Assembly (NCBI RefSeq): GCF_018811945.1
Contig: NZ_JACRVU010000007.1
Location: forward strand, 8,198 to 72,197
DNA length: 64,000 bases
Reading direction: 5' to 3'
Source: Gluconobacter sp. P1C6_b
GTDB lineage: Bacteria > Pseudomonadota > Alphaproteobacteria > Acetobacterales > Acetobacteraceae
Part shown: positions 53,681 through 62,371 of the stretch, one piece after another
Position numbering within the stretch: the stretch's first letter is position 1
How the letters are laid out: each line of letters starts with the position of its first letter
Translations under genes and position numbers: made by a program
The notes under the pieces: model-generated
Seen by the model: only the letters and a program-made list of their open reading frames with translations
What the model was told of the DNA's origin: nothing
Databases searched by the model: none

Positions 53681-54417
53681 TGACCGTTATTCTCCTGATG
53701 TTCGCCGACCGCGATACGCGCTTCCACGGCCATACGCCAGGGCGCATCGGCCGGTGCCGCTGCGAGGGCGCGGCGATAGAGGTCAAGGCTCTCACCAGAG
53801 ATATGGCTGCCGTTGCGACTTTCAAGTTCGGCGAGGCGGATGGCGAGTTCGGGCTCGAAATGCGCGTCGAGGGCGGCTTTCCAGTCCCGGATCGCATCAT
53901 CCGTCAAACCGGCTTTCGCCTCGACCTGCCCCAGCAGGAAATGCCCGGTCGCATAGGTCGGTGAGCCGGGGGGGATGGTGGAGACCTGGGTCTGGAGCTT
54001 GTGGATCATCTGCAGGCCCTTCGCGTCCGGACCCGTCTGCCGTCCGCTTAGCGGCTGGGGCGGCAGGGAGGGGTGACCGTTGACGAGATAAAGCGCGAAG
54101 GCCAGCACCGGGATGCCGATTCCAACTGCAGCGACCGGCAGGGCGCGGCTGCGTTTTGCGGGCTCGGCGTTCAGGTCCTCGACGGCGGCTTCGCCATCCG
54201 CGGCCAGCAGGCGGCGCTGAACTTCCAGACGGGCGGCCTGATATTCCTCGTCATTGATAAGGGCGAGGGCGTGGTCGCGCTCCAGATCGCCAAGCTGTCC
54301 GCGATAGAGGGCGAGAGCGGAGTCACGCGCGTTGACGCGCCGGCGCAGGGTGCGCAGCCCCAGAAATGCGGGACACAGGGCCACCGCCGCGATTATCAGG
54401 ATTCCCAACCAGAACAA
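53677..54417 (-). CDS. ccmI: Cytochrome c maturation protein CcmI
   Basis: A 246-residue protein with two hydrophobic helices (about 2-20 and 94-112), a cytoplasmic loop (LALYRGQLGDLERDHALALI, then EEYQAARLEVQRRLLAAD) and a C-terminal TPR-like periplasmic domain. This is the CcmI/CycH layout, a chaperone that delivers apocytochrome c to the ligation complex. It starts at TTG 54417 with GGGAG 8 nt upstream, 5 bp after the ccmH stop. It overlaps the zinc-ribbon gene by 4 bp. Confidence 0.9.
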   Translation of the reverse strand: MFWLGILIIAAVALCPAFLGLRTLRRRVNARDSALALYRGQLGDLERDHALALINDEEYQAARLEVQRRLLAADGEAAVEDLNAEPAKRSRALPVAAVGIGIPVLAFALYLVNGHPSLPPQPLSGRQTGPDAKGLQMIHKLQTQVSTIPPGSPTYATGHFLLGQVEAKAGLTDDAIRDWKAALDAHFEPELAIRLAELESRNGSHISGESLDLYRRALAAAPADAPWRMAVEARIAVGEHQENNGQ

Positions 54418-54422
54418 AAAGT

Positions 54423-54893
54423 CTACTCCCGGCCCGAAAGGGCATCCAGACGCGCGCGCTCGTCATCCGTGAGCGGCGCAGGCGTGACGACGGTGCGGCG
54501 TTTGGTCGTACGCCATGCAATGACGAGTCCGGCCACCAGTGCGAGCGCCGGCATCAGCCAGAGCAGGGCGGTGGACCATGAAAACTGTGGGGCCAGACGG
54601 ATGAATTCGCCGTAGCGTTCGGTCATCCAGTCCATGATCTGCTGATCGGATTTTCCGGCCGAGACCTGCTCGCGCACGACCTTACGCAGATCGCGGGCGA
54701 GGGGGGCGCTGCTGTCCTCGATGCTCTCGTTCTGACAGACGAGGCAGCGCAGATGGGCGCCGATGGCTTCGGCCCGCTTTTCCTGCGCCGGGTTGGGCAG
54801 CATTTCGGCAGGGTCGTCCACGGCGAGGGCCACGCCGCCGCCGATCAGACCAGCGGCGAGCAGCAGGGCCGGGAAGCGTCTGGACGCCTTCAT
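54423..54893 (-). CDS. ccmH: Cytochrome c maturation protein CcmH
   Basis: A 156-residue membrane protein with a signal anchor (LLLAAGLIGGGVAL) and the thiol motif LRCLVCQNES, which reduces or holds apocytochrome c thiols. The CcmH end IMDWMTERYGEFIRLAP and a second transmembrane helix near the C-terminus are typical. The start overlaps the ccmG stop (ATGA). Confidence 0.93.
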   Translation of the reverse strand: MKASRRFPALLLAAGLIGGGVALAVDDPAEMLPNPAQEKRAEAIGAHLRCLVCQNESIEDSSAPLARDLRKVVREQVSAGKSDQQIMDWMTERYGEFIRLAPQFSWSTALLWLMPALALVAGLVIAWRTTKRRTVVTPAPLTDDERARLDALSGRE

Positions 54894-55444
54894 AGTCCGG
54901 CCAGCCTCGGGCGGATTTCCGCCTCGTAGATCTGGGGATCGAGGGCGGCGCTGCCATGCCAGATGATCCGGCCGCCGGGTGCCACCAGAAAGCTCTCGGG
55001 CACGCCGGTCACGCCCCAGTCGATGGCGACGCGGCCATGACGGTCGGAGGCGACGCGGGCATAGGGGGAGCCGTCACGCTGGACAAAGCCGGCGGCGTTC
55101 TCGGGCTTGTCCTCATAGGCGATGCCCCAGATCGGCATGTTGCGCGAAATGGCACGCAGGCCGGGCATTTCCGCCACGCAGGGGATGCACCATGAAGCAA
55201 AGAAATTGACCAGAACCGGGCGGTGCTGGGCCCTGAGTTCCGCATCCGTGAAGCCGTCGCCGAGGCCGGGGAGTCCCGGCATGGCGAAGCTCGGGATGGG
55301 CTTGCCGACATTGGGGTTCTTGATGGCGCGCGGGTCGAAGGCGCCGCTGCGCATGTCGCTCAGCATCCGCCAGAAGCCGACGCCGAGGACGCCCGCGCCG
55401 ATGATGGGAACGGCCGTGAGGATGCCGCGTCGTGTTGCGTTCAT
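54890..55444 (-). CDS. ccmG: Thiol:disulfide interchange protein CcmG/DsbE
   Basis: A 184-residue membrane-anchored periplasmic thioredoxin. It has the redox motif in FFASWCIPCVAEMP and the acidic loop with GVTGVPESFLVAPGGRI containing the cis-Pro. It keeps cytochrome c haem-binding cysteines reduced. It lies between ccmF and ccmH, overlapping ccmH. Confidence 0.94.
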   Translation of the reverse strand: MNATRRGILTAVPIIGAGVLGVGFWRMLSDMRSGAFDPRAIKNPNVGKPIPSFAMPGLPGLGDGFTDAELRAQHRPVLVNFFASWCIPCVAEMPGLRAISRNMPIWGIAYEDKPENAAGFVQRDGSPYARVASDRHGRVAIDWGVTGVPESFLVAPGGRIIWHGSAALDPQIYEAEIRPRLAGL

Positions 55445-55456
55445 GTCCGTCTCTCC

Positions 55457-57436
55457 TCAGGCACGGGCCATGTTACGGGCGGCGGCGCGCTTGGGAGCGC
55501 CGATCCGCATGCGGCGGTCAGACAGCGAGAACGCGCCGCCGATGGCCATCACCAGTCCGCCCAGCCACATCCAGGGTGCGAGCGGGTTGCGGTGCAGGCG
55601 CAGGACATAGGTCGTGTCCTTGCCCGTGCCGTGCCGGTCACCGACCACGCCGTACAGATCGGTGATGAAATTGGTGTGGATGGCGACTTCGGTCGTGGTC
55701 TGGCTCTGCGTCGTGAAGTCGCGCTTTTCGGGGTGCAGGATTGTCACGAGCTTGCCGTTGTGACGGATGGCGATGTCGGCCTGCATGGCCTTGTAGTTCG
55801 GGCCGATATAGTCGTGTACGTCAAGCAGCGTCCAGTCGTCGCCAGCCAGCGAGCGGGTTTCGCCAATATGGACTTCGACGATGGCGTGCTGCGCCTGCGA
55901 CATGCCGCACAGGCCGAGCACGGTGATGCCTGCGCCGATATGGGCGAGGGCGGCACCCCAGCTTGAACGCGGCAGGTGTTTCATGCGCTCCCACACACCC
56001 TGTGCCGAGGTATGGCCAATGCCGATCCGGCGCAGGACGTCGGAAGCGGATGCCGCGATGACCCAGATGGCAAGCGCGCCGCAGGCGATGGGCAGGACAC
56101 CGGAGAGCTTCCAGAAGCACAGGACCAGACCAATCGCGGCAATGCCGGCGGCAGCATAGAGATGCGAGAAGGTCCGGGCGAGCTGCGCGCGTTTCCACGG
56201 CAGGGCGGTCCCGACGCCCATGGCCAGCAGGAGCGGCAGGGTCAGCGGGATCGTGGCGGCGTCGAAGAACGGTTTGCCGACGGAAATGGTGCGTCCGGCC
56301 AGAAGCTGCATGAAGGGCGGGTACATCGTGCCCGTCACGACAACAGCGCAGATCGAGCACAGCAGGATGTTGTTCAGCACCAGTGAGCCTTCACGCGAGA
56401 TCGGCGAGAACAGGCCGGTCGAGGTCAGGGAGGGCGCGCGCCATGCGAACAAAGCGAGCGAGCCGCCGATGACGATGGCGAGCAGGGCCAGGATGAACAC
56501 GCCACGGGCGGGATCGTTGGCGAAGGCGTGGACAGAGTTCAGGATGCCGGAGCGGACAAGAAAGGTGCCGGACAGCGAGAACGAGAAGGTCGCGATGGCC
56601 AGCAGGACCGTCCAGATTTTCAGGCCTTCGCGCTTTTCCACAACGATTGCGGAATGCACGAGCGCCGTGCCCGTCAGCCAGGGAATGAGGGAGGCGTTTT
56701 CCACTGGATCCCAGAACCAGTAACCGCCCCAGCCCAGCACGTAATAGGACCACCAGGAGCCCAGCGCGATACCGCAGGTCAGGAAGCACCAGGCCGCCAC
56801 GGCCCAGGGGCGGACCCAGCGGCCCCATGCGGCGTCAACGCGGCCTTCGATCAGGGCGGCGACGGCGAAGGCGAAGGGGACGGCGAAACCGACATAGCCG
56901 GTGTAGAGAATGGGCGGATGGAAGGCGAGGCCCGGGTCCTGAAGGAGCGGGTTCATGCCCTGACCGTCCATCGGTGCAGGGAAAACACGGTCGAACGGAT
57001 CGGAGGTCAGGAGGCAGAACATCTGGAACCCGGCGGAAACACCGCCGAGAATGGCCAGAACGCGTCCGCGCAGGATGTCCGGCAGGTTGCGGCCGAACAG
57101 CGAGACCGCACCGCCACAGACAGCGAGGATCAGCGTCCAGAGCAGGACCGAACCTTCGTGGTTTCCCCAAACGCCCGTGATTTTATACAGGAGCGGCTTG
57201 GAGACGGCGGAGTTCGCCGCGACGTTCTGGACCGAGAAATCGTCGCTGACGGCGCACATGATAAGGCACAGGAACGAATAGCCCAGCGCGATAAGCTGCG
57301 AGACCGCGAGATAGGGCGCGAGCCCCACGAGACGGGCATCGCGGCGGTTTGCGCCCCAGAGCGGGACGGCGAACTGCACGAGGGCGAGCACGCAGGCGAG
57401 GGCCAGGGCGAAATGGCCCTGTTCAGGTCCGAACAT
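55457..57436 (-). CDS. ccmF: Haem lyase subunit CcmF
   Basis: A 659-residue multi-pass membrane protein. The WWD haem-handling signature is in LGWGGYWFWDPVENAS, with further conserved pieces ITGVWGNHEGSVLLW and LFRSGILNSVHAFA-like FLVRSGILNSVHAF. It attaches haem to apocytochrome c together with CcmH/I. It is between ccmE (7-bp gap) and ccmG (12-bp gap). Confidence 0.96.
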   Translation of the reverse strand: MFGPEQGHFALALACVLALVQFAVPLWGANRRDARLVGLAPYLAVSQLIALGYSFLCLIMCAVSDDFSVQNVAANSAVSKPLLYKITGVWGNHEGSVLLWTLILAVCGGAVSLFGRNLPDILRGRVLAILGGVSAGFQMFCLLTSDPFDRVFPAPMDGQGMNPLLQDPGLAFHPPILYTGYVGFAVPFAFAVAALIEGRVDAAWGRWVRPWAVAAWCFLTCGIALGSWWSYYVLGWGGYWFWDPVENASLIPWLTGTALVHSAIVVEKREGLKIWTVLLAIATFSFSLSGTFLVRSGILNSVHAFANDPARGVFILALLAIVIGGSLALFAWRAPSLTSTGLFSPISREGSLVLNNILLCSICAVVVTGTMYPPFMQLLAGRTISVGKPFFDAATIPLTLPLLLAMGVGTALPWKRAQLARTFSHLYAAAGIAAIGLVLCFWKLSGVLPIACGALAIWVIAASASDVLRRIGIGHTSAQGVWERMKHLPRSSWGAALAHIGAGITVLGLCGMSQAQHAIVEVHIGETRSLAGDDWTLLDVHDYIGPNYKAMQADIAIRHNGKLVTILHPEKRDFTTQSQTTTEVAIHTNFITDLYGVVGDRHGTGKDTTYVLRLHRNPLAPWMWLGGLVMAIGGAFSLSDRRMRIGAPKRAAARNMARA

Positions 57437-57443
57437 CAGGCGG

Positions 57444-57947
57444 TCAGCCCCCTGCTTTCTTTGCGGTCATGGTGTCCCAGCTCGACGCGTCCGGAGCCTT
57501 GCCGAAGCGCGGGTCCCATTTGCCGGTGCGCTTGAGTTCGTCCGCGACTTCCTTGGGCATGTAGGTCTCGTCATGCTTGGCGAGGACTTCGCTGGCCGTG
57601 AAGCCGCCGTCCTTCTGGACGATGCCGAGGGCGACGACGCTCTGTCCTTCGCGGAACAGGTCGGGAAGGATGCCGGTGTAATGGACCTCGACCGCGGCCT
57701 GTCCATCCGTCACCTGAAAGGCGTTCACGGGGGTGCCGTTCTCATTGATGCGGTGCAGGCTGCCGGCCATGACCATGCCGCCGAGGCGGATGGTGCGGTC
57801 TGGCGAAGGCGGGTTGGCCTTCACCTGCGAGGGCGCCATGAAGAACACGATGTTGGACGAGAACGCCCGCAGCGTCAGGGCGGCGGCGGAGCCGACACAG
57901 GCCAGACAGGCGATGACGATCCAGAGGCGACGGGTCTTGCGGGTCAT
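57444..57947 (-). CDS. ccmE: Periplasmic haem chaperone CcmE
   Basis: A 167-residue membrane-anchored haem chaperone. The haem-binding His is in EVLAKHDETYMPKEV, matching the LAKHDENYMP consensus with a Thr. The N-terminal anchor (LWIVIACLACVGSAAALTL) and the segment LGGMVMAGSLHR are typical. The start overlaps ccmD (ATGA). Confidence 0.95.
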   Translation of the reverse strand: MTRKTRRLWIVIACLACVGSAAALTLRAFSSNIVFFMAPSQVKANPPSPDRTIRLGGMVMAGSLHRINENGTPVNAFQVTDGQAAVEVHYTGILPDLFREGQSVVALGIVQKDGGFTASEVLAKHDETYMPKEVADELKRTGKWDPRFGKAPDASSWDTMTAKKAGG

Positions 57948-58111
57948 GATGCTGACCTTTCACGACGGCGGGCATGGCCCTCAACGGCGGCCAGACGGGC
58001 CTTGGATTTCCGAAGGCGCAGGGCTGCACCGACACCGAGGACGAGCGAGCAGCCCAGCGTCAGGGCATAGGATGCTGCGATATAGGGCCAGTGGTTCGGG
58101 AGGTGCATCAT
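57944..58111 (-). CDS. ccmD: Haem exporter protein CcmD
   Basis: A 55-residue frame with the CcmD pattern: a short N-terminus (MMHLPNHWPYIAASYALTL) followed by one hydrophobic helix (about 11-31) and a very basic tail (RLRKSKARLAAVEGHARRR). It helps release holo-CcmE from the CcmABC complex. It overlaps both neighbours by ATGA: its ATG in the ccmC stop and its stop in the ccmE ATG. It is easily missed because of its size. Confidence 0.92.
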   Translation of the reverse strand: MMHLPNHWPYIAASYALTLGCSLVLGVGAALRLRKSKARLAAVEGHARRRERSAS

Positions 58112-58869
58112 GCGGCTTGACTGTCCCTGCGGTCGAGGCGCGAACGGGCCAGAAGCTGGCGCGCGCGGCTTTCATGGATGGCGGCGCTGAGCCGGGTGAA
58201 GATGACGGCCGCAACGCCAAGCGTGAAGCCGATCGTGGTGATCAGCAGCGGCCAGAGCATCATCATGGACATGGTGGGCGCGCCGGTCAGGGTAATGCTG
58301 TCGGGCTGGTGCAGGGTGTTCCACCACTGGACGCTGAACTTGATGATCGGCAGGTCGATCACGCCGGCCAGAGCGAGGATCGCGGCGGCGCGCTGGCCTC
58401 GGGCCGGTTCATCGAAGGCGCGGATCAGGGCGATATGGCCCAGATACAGGAAGAACAGCACCAGCATCGAGGTCAGGCGGGCATCCCACACCCACCATGT
58501 GCCCCACATCGGCTCACCCCAGAGCGAGCCGGTGATCAGGCACAACGCGGCGGCGCAGGCGCCAACGGGGCCGATCTCGATGGCGGCAAGATCCGCCAGC
58601 GGATGGCGCCAGACCAGCGAGAGCACGCCGCAGACTGCAAGGCCGAGGTAGCAGGACGAGGCCAGCCAGGCCATCGGGACATGCACATACATGATGCGCA
58701 CGGTGTCACCCTGCTGCCAGTCGGCCGGGGCGATGAACAGGCCCCAGATGACGCCGACGACTAGGAAAAGGATGGCGCCACTGCTCAGCCAGGGCAGGAG
58801 CGCATGCGCCAGACGCAGGAACTGCCCCGGATTGGCATAGCGATGGAGCAGGTTGGGGGTAGGGCGCAC
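58108..58869 (-). CDS. ccmC: Haem exporter permease CcmC
   Basis: A protein of about 253 residues with six hydrophobic helices and the WWD signature MWGTWWVWDARLTSMLVLF, plus YVHVPMAWLASSCYLG. It passes haem to CcmE. The start is uncertain: GTG 58869 with GAGG 11 nt upstream gives a family-like length beginning just before LLHRYANPGQFLRL; a TTG at 58935 extends it by 22 atypical residues. First gene of the operon; ccmA and ccmB are absent upstream, where the divergent EVE gene begins. Confidence 0.93.
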   Translation of the reverse strand: MRPTPNLLHRYANPGQFLRLAHALLPWLSSGAILFLVVGVIWGLFIAPADWQQGDTVRIMYVHVPMAWLASSCYLGLAVCGVLSLVWRHPLADLAAIEIGPVGACAAALCLITGSLWGEPMWGTWWVWDARLTSMLVLFFLYLGHIALIRAFDEPARGQRAAAILALAGVIDLPIIKFSVQWWNTLHQPDSITLTGAPTMSMMMLWPLLITTIGFTLGVAAVIFTRLSAAIHESRARQLLARSRLDRRDSQAA

Positions 58870-59043
58870 TGGGACACGGACCTCGGCAGATTGGCAACTC
58901 GGCGATTGGTTCCCCTTTGAAATAGTCCGAAGCAATCATATTCGGAAGAGGCGCGTTGTCCCATTGTTCCGATCACTGTTATCACGTTTCACGGAATTGA
59001 GCGGTAAATGCCTCTGTAAATGCCCTTGGGGCGGGAGTGAAAT

Positions 59044-59460
59044 GTGGCTTTCTGGCTGGTGAAATCGGAACCCGAGGCGTTCTCGTGGGCACAGCAGGTC
59101 GATCATGGCGTCGAGCCGTGGACGGGGGTGCGCAACTATCAGGCGCGCAACAACCTCTCGGCCATGAAAAACGGCGATCTGGCGCTTTTTTACCACTCCG
59201 TCAGCGAAAAACGCATTGTCGGCGTGGTTGAAGTGGTGCGGGAAGCCTATCCGGACCCGACGGCGGAGGACCCGCGCTGGGTCTGTGTGGATGTGAAGGC
59301 GATGGGGGCATTTGCCCATCCCGTGAGCCTGGCCGACATCAAGGCTGATCCTGCCCTGGCGAATATGGCGCTGCTGAAACAGTCCAGACTGTCCGTGGCG
59401 CCGGTGACGAAGCCGGAGTTCCGCCACCTGACGCAGATCGGGGGTTGGACGCGCCCCTGA
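59044..59460 (+). CDS. EVE-domain protein
   Basis: A 138-residue protein of the EVE (PUA-like) superfamily: MAFWLVKSEPEAFSWAQQV, WTGVRNYQARNNLSAMKNGD, LALFYHS, GVVEVVREAYPDPT and the RLSVAPVT segment. The fold reads modified bases in nucleic acids, so a role in modified DNA or RNA recognition is possible, but the target is unknown. GTG start with GGGAG 6 nt upstream. Convergent with the next gene. Confidence 0.93.
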   Translation: MAFWLVKSEPEAFSWAQQVDHGVEPWTGVRNYQARNNLSAMKNGDLALFYHSVSEKRIVGVVEVVREAYPDPTAEDPRWVCVDVKAMGAFAHPVSLADIKADPALANMALLKQSRLSVAPVTKPEFRHLTQIGGWTRP

Positions 59461-59466
59461 GGAGGA

Positions 59467-60000
59467 TCAGTGAATGGCGGAGGAGTCGCCGTTCACGAGA
59501 ATGTTCGTCTGGCCGTTGACCGGGTGTCCGGCGTAGCTCGTGGGGGAGTCTTCGTCCTCATAGGGGGACTGCACCGGGGCGTTGAACTTCACCGGCATGC
59601 CGAACAGTGAGAAATGGGACGGCAGGTTGTTGGTGCCGTTGGTCTTCTGCTGGGCGTTCGTGCCGGGCATCCCGACCGGCAGATGCGTGCGGACGCGGTC
59701 GCTGTAGCTGGCGAGGGCGGCTTCCGAGTCTTCCACTTCCGTATAACCGTGCGGCGGGGCGGGGGCGCCTTCATCGGGCAGGGCGGACTGCTGGGCCGGA
59801 GTCAGGGGCTTGGCGGGTGCGCCGACGATCTGGCCGGCTGTTGGGCCCATCTGCGGAAGATTTGCCGTGCCGTGTGCGGCGCGGTGACGGGTGTGACCCG
59901 AGGAAGAAGAGCTGGAGGCGGCATGGGCCGAAAAACCGGCCGGGATGAGGAGGCTGGCTGCCAGCGGAGCAGACAGGAACCAGCGCGATAATACGGTCAT
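59467..60000 (-). CDS. Exported Ser/His/Pro-rich hypothetical protein
   Basis: A 177-residue protein with a signal peptide (LSAPLAASLLIPAGFSAHA) and then a Ser run and low-complexity region rich in Pro and Ala. No domain is recognised. The start at 60000 has GAGGAG 10 nt upstream; the frame extends 25 residues further without support. It is divergent from the EcsC-like gene. Confidence 0.75.
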   Translation of the reverse strand: MTVLSRWFLSAPLAASLLIPAGFSAHAASSSSSSGHTRHRAAHGTANLPQMGPTAGQIVGAPAKPLTPAQQSALPDEGAPAPPHGYTEVEDSEAALASYSDRVRTHLPVGMPGTNAQQKTNGTNNLPSHFSLFGMPVKFNAPVQSPYEDEDSPTSYAGHPVNGQTNILVNGDSSAIH

Positions 60001-60141
60001 TGTTGTAATTCTCCTCACCCCGCCGGGGGCGTCCCGGGTAGCGTCACAGAGCCGATATCCCCATGATGGCGCCATGTTAGGATATGAAACCTGCTATCCG
60101 GTAAACGGTTTCGGGTCTTACGAACAGGAGTTTTGATCGTC

Positions 60142-60981
60142 ATGACCGCAGTGAATGACACGCAGCTTCCAACCAGCGAATTCGCCTCGATGGCGCTGGA
60201 CGGGGATTCCCTTGCCCAGCTTCAGTCGGTTCTCGAAAAGGTGGAACAGGGCCGCGGGGTTCTCGTGCGTCTTGCAGACCTGATGGGGGGTGCGGTCGGA
60301 CAGGCTACGCGACTCGGTATGCAGGGACTCGGCCTGGCGCCGGCGGTGCAGGAGAAGTTCCACAACGCGGCTGAGATCGCCATCGAACGGGCGTTCAAAG
60401 TCGCCATACTGGGGATCGACAACGAGGCTCCCGCCGTCCGTGAACCCTGGCGTGAGAATGTGGGGCAGGCCGCCGTGGCCGTTTCGGGCGCGCTGGGTGG
60501 TTTCGGCGGGATCTTCGGTCTGGCGCCGGATGTGGGCTTCACGACGCTGACCATCATGCGCGAGATCGCGCGCATTGCCCGCGAGGAAGGCGAAGACCTG
60601 CGTAACGAAGACACGCGCCGCGCCTGTCTGGAAGTCTTTGCCCTGCGCAGTTTTCCGGCGCGTCAGAGCGATGACGAGAGCGAACTCGGGTTCTTCTCGG
60701 CGCGCGCGCTGCTGCGCGGACGGCCGATCGTGATGCTGATGGCCGAAGTGGCCTCGCATTACGGGATCGGTCTGTCGCGCAAATTCGCGTTGCAGATGGT
60801 GCCGGTGGCGGGTGCGCTGTGTGGCGCATCGCTCAATGCGGCGTTCCTCGCGCATTACCGTGCTCTAGCCAGGGCACATTTCACGATCCGCCGTCTGGAA
60901 CGCACGCATGGACTGGCCGTTAAGGAAGCGGCTGCCGACCTGCGTGCAGGTGGGGCGGGCACATCTGAAACATTTTCCTGA
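60142..60981 (+). CDS. EcsC-family protein
   Basis: A 279-residue protein matching the EcsC family (named after the Bacillus ecs locus): ALGGFGGIFGLAPDVGFTTL, IARIAREEGEDLRN and LMAEVASHYGIGLSRKFA are the conserved pieces. Two hydrophobic stretches suggest membrane association. The function is not established. The ATG at 60142 follows AGGAG by 11 nt. Confidence 0.85.
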   Translation: MTAVNDTQLPTSEFASMALDGDSLAQLQSVLEKVEQGRGVLVRLADLMGGAVGQATRLGMQGLGLAPAVQEKFHNAAEIAIERAFKVAILGIDNEAPAVREPWRENVGQAAVAVSGALGGFGGIFGLAPDVGFTTLTIMREIARIAREEGEDLRNEDTRRACLEVFALRSFPARQSDDESELGFFSARALLRGRPIVMLMAEVASHYGIGLSRKFALQMVPVAGALCGASLNAAFLAHYRALARAHFTIRRLERTHGLAVKEAAADLRAGGAGTSETFS

Positions 60982-61008
60982 CTTTCAGGGACTTCCGGGG
61001 AAAAGCCC

Positions 61009-61398
61009 ATGCCGATCGGTCTTGTCTGGCTTGGATGGACACTGGTGCTGGCGGTCGTCCAGCTTTTCCTCACCGCCGCCGCCTGCCGTCAGCAGGACGG
61101 TCTGCAATGGGCGAGCAGCAACCGCGACGGTGAGCCGCCCCATTACACGGGGATGGCGGCGCGGCTGAAGCGGGCGCAGGCCAATCTGGCGGAAACGCTA
61201 CCGATCTTCATCGGGGCGGTCCTGCTGGCCTGGGTCTCGGGCCGTTACAGCCCCCTGACGGGCTGGGGAGCCGGGATCTATTTTCTGGCACGGACGCTTT
61301 ACGTGCCGGCTTACGCGTTTGGCTGGGGGCCGGTGCGCAGTCTGATCTGGGGTGTGTCGATGGCCGGTCTGATTCTGGTGCTGATCAGTCTGCTGTGA
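61009..61398 (+). CDS. MAPEG-family membrane protein
   Basis: A 129-residue protein with four helices typical of MAPEG proteins: RLKRAQANLAETLPIFIGAV is the conserved N-E-like segment and the last two helices follow (GAGIYFLARTLYVPAYAF). The family includes glutathione- and eicosanoid-related enzymes, but bacterial members are mostly uncharacterised. The 3' end overlaps the convergent small gene by 14 bp. Confidence 0.88.
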   Translation: MPIGLVWLGWTLVLAVVQLFLTAAACRQQDGLQWASSNRDGEPPHYTGMAARLKRAQANLAETLPIFIGAVLLAWVSGRYSPLTGWGAGIYFLARTLYVPAYAFGWGPVRSLIWGVSMAGLILVLISLL

Positions 61399-61588
61399 AG
61401 GATGCCTCGGTCATGGACGGGGGTTCGACGCCTTTGCGCATCATCCACAGATCCACGAGTGCGGAGATGACCAGGCAGACCGCGCTGATTTTGGCCAGAG
61501 TCATCAGCAGGCCGTGGGCTTCGGGGATTGCAAGACGCAGCGCGCCGAGAATGACGAGAATGATGGCATAGACGAAGGCAAGCGGCAC
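61385..61588 (-). CDS. Small two-helix membrane protein
   Basis: A 67-residue protein starting at GTG 61588, with GGAGA 6 nt upstream, and two hydrophobic helices (about 3-23 and 29-48), ending in a charged tail. No family is recognised. The longer frame to 61669 adds a hydrophilic stretch without a ribosome-binding site. Confidence 0.65.
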   Translation of the reverse strand: MPLAFVYAIILVILGALRLAIPEAHGLLMTLAKISAVCLVISALVDLWMMRKGVEPPSMTEASFTAD

Positions 61589-61693
61589 TGGCGGTCTCCC
61601 TGACGATGGGTCACCCTTACCATGCCCGTTGTCGGCACGGCCATGTTTTCCCGTGACGCCCCGGATCATGACACGAGCAAAGACTGTACCCTC

Positions 61694-62371
61694 ATGGACG
61701 ACATAACGCCGGATCTTCTGCTGCGGGCCTATGCCTCGGGGATCTTTCCCATGGCGCCCGATGCCGGGAGCACGGAACTCTCATGGTACCTGCCTGAAGA
61801 GCGCGGGATTATGCCGCTGAACGGGATGCATGTTCCAAGGAAGCTCATGCGGCTGGTGATGTCCGGCAAAATGACGGTGACGGCCGACCGGGCTTTCGAT
61901 GCGGTCATGCTGGCCTGCGCGGAGCCTGCGCCAGGGCGGGAGACGACCTGGATCAGCGGGCGCATCCGCGCTCTTTACGGTGCCCTGCACCGGCAGGGAA
62001 ACGCCCATTCCATCGAGGTCTGGGACGGCGAAAAGCTGGTGGGCGGCCTGTATGGCGTGTCGCTGCGCGGGGGTTTTTTCGGCGAGAGCATGTTTTCGCG
62101 CGAACGTGATGCTTCTAAGGTGGCTCTGGTTCATCTTGTCGCAGGGTTGCGCAAGGGGCGGTTCACGCTGCTGGATACGCAATACACCACGCCTCATCTG
62201 ACGCGGCTTGGCGGTATCGGGATTCCGGCGGCGGATTATCAGTCCCTGCTTCATCAGGCGCTGACCGTGCACGCGGTCTGGCCTGACGATTTCAGCCTTC
62301 AGGCCCTGCGGGAATCCATTGCGTCCCTGCGTGTGCCTGCCGGGTGCGCGCCTGCCGGAGATCCGCCATGA
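61694..62371 (+). CDS. aat: Leucyl/phenylalanyl-tRNA-protein transferase
   Basis: A 225-residue enzyme that adds Leu or Phe to the N-terminus of proteins bearing Arg or Lys, marking them for ClpAP degradation (N-end rule). Conserved parts are LLLRAYASGIFPM, HSIEVWDGEKLVGGLYGVSL, GGFFGESMFSRERDASKVAL and DTQYTTPHLTRLGG. The usual WWSP segment is altered to WYLPEER. The ATG at 61694 is standard; the frame from 61622 is longer without support. The 3' end overlaps the next gene (ATGA). Confidence 0.94.
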   Translation: MDDITPDLLLRAYASGIFPMAPDAGSTELSWYLPEERGIMPLNGMHVPRKLMRLVMSGKMTVTADRAFDAVMLACAEPAPGRETTWISGRIRALYGALHRQGNAHSIEVWDGEKLVGGLYGVSLRGGFFGESMFSRERDASKVALVHLVAGLRKGRFTLLDTQYTTPHLTRLGGIGIPAADYQSLLHQALTVHAVWPDDFSLQALRESIASLRVPAGCAPAGDPP

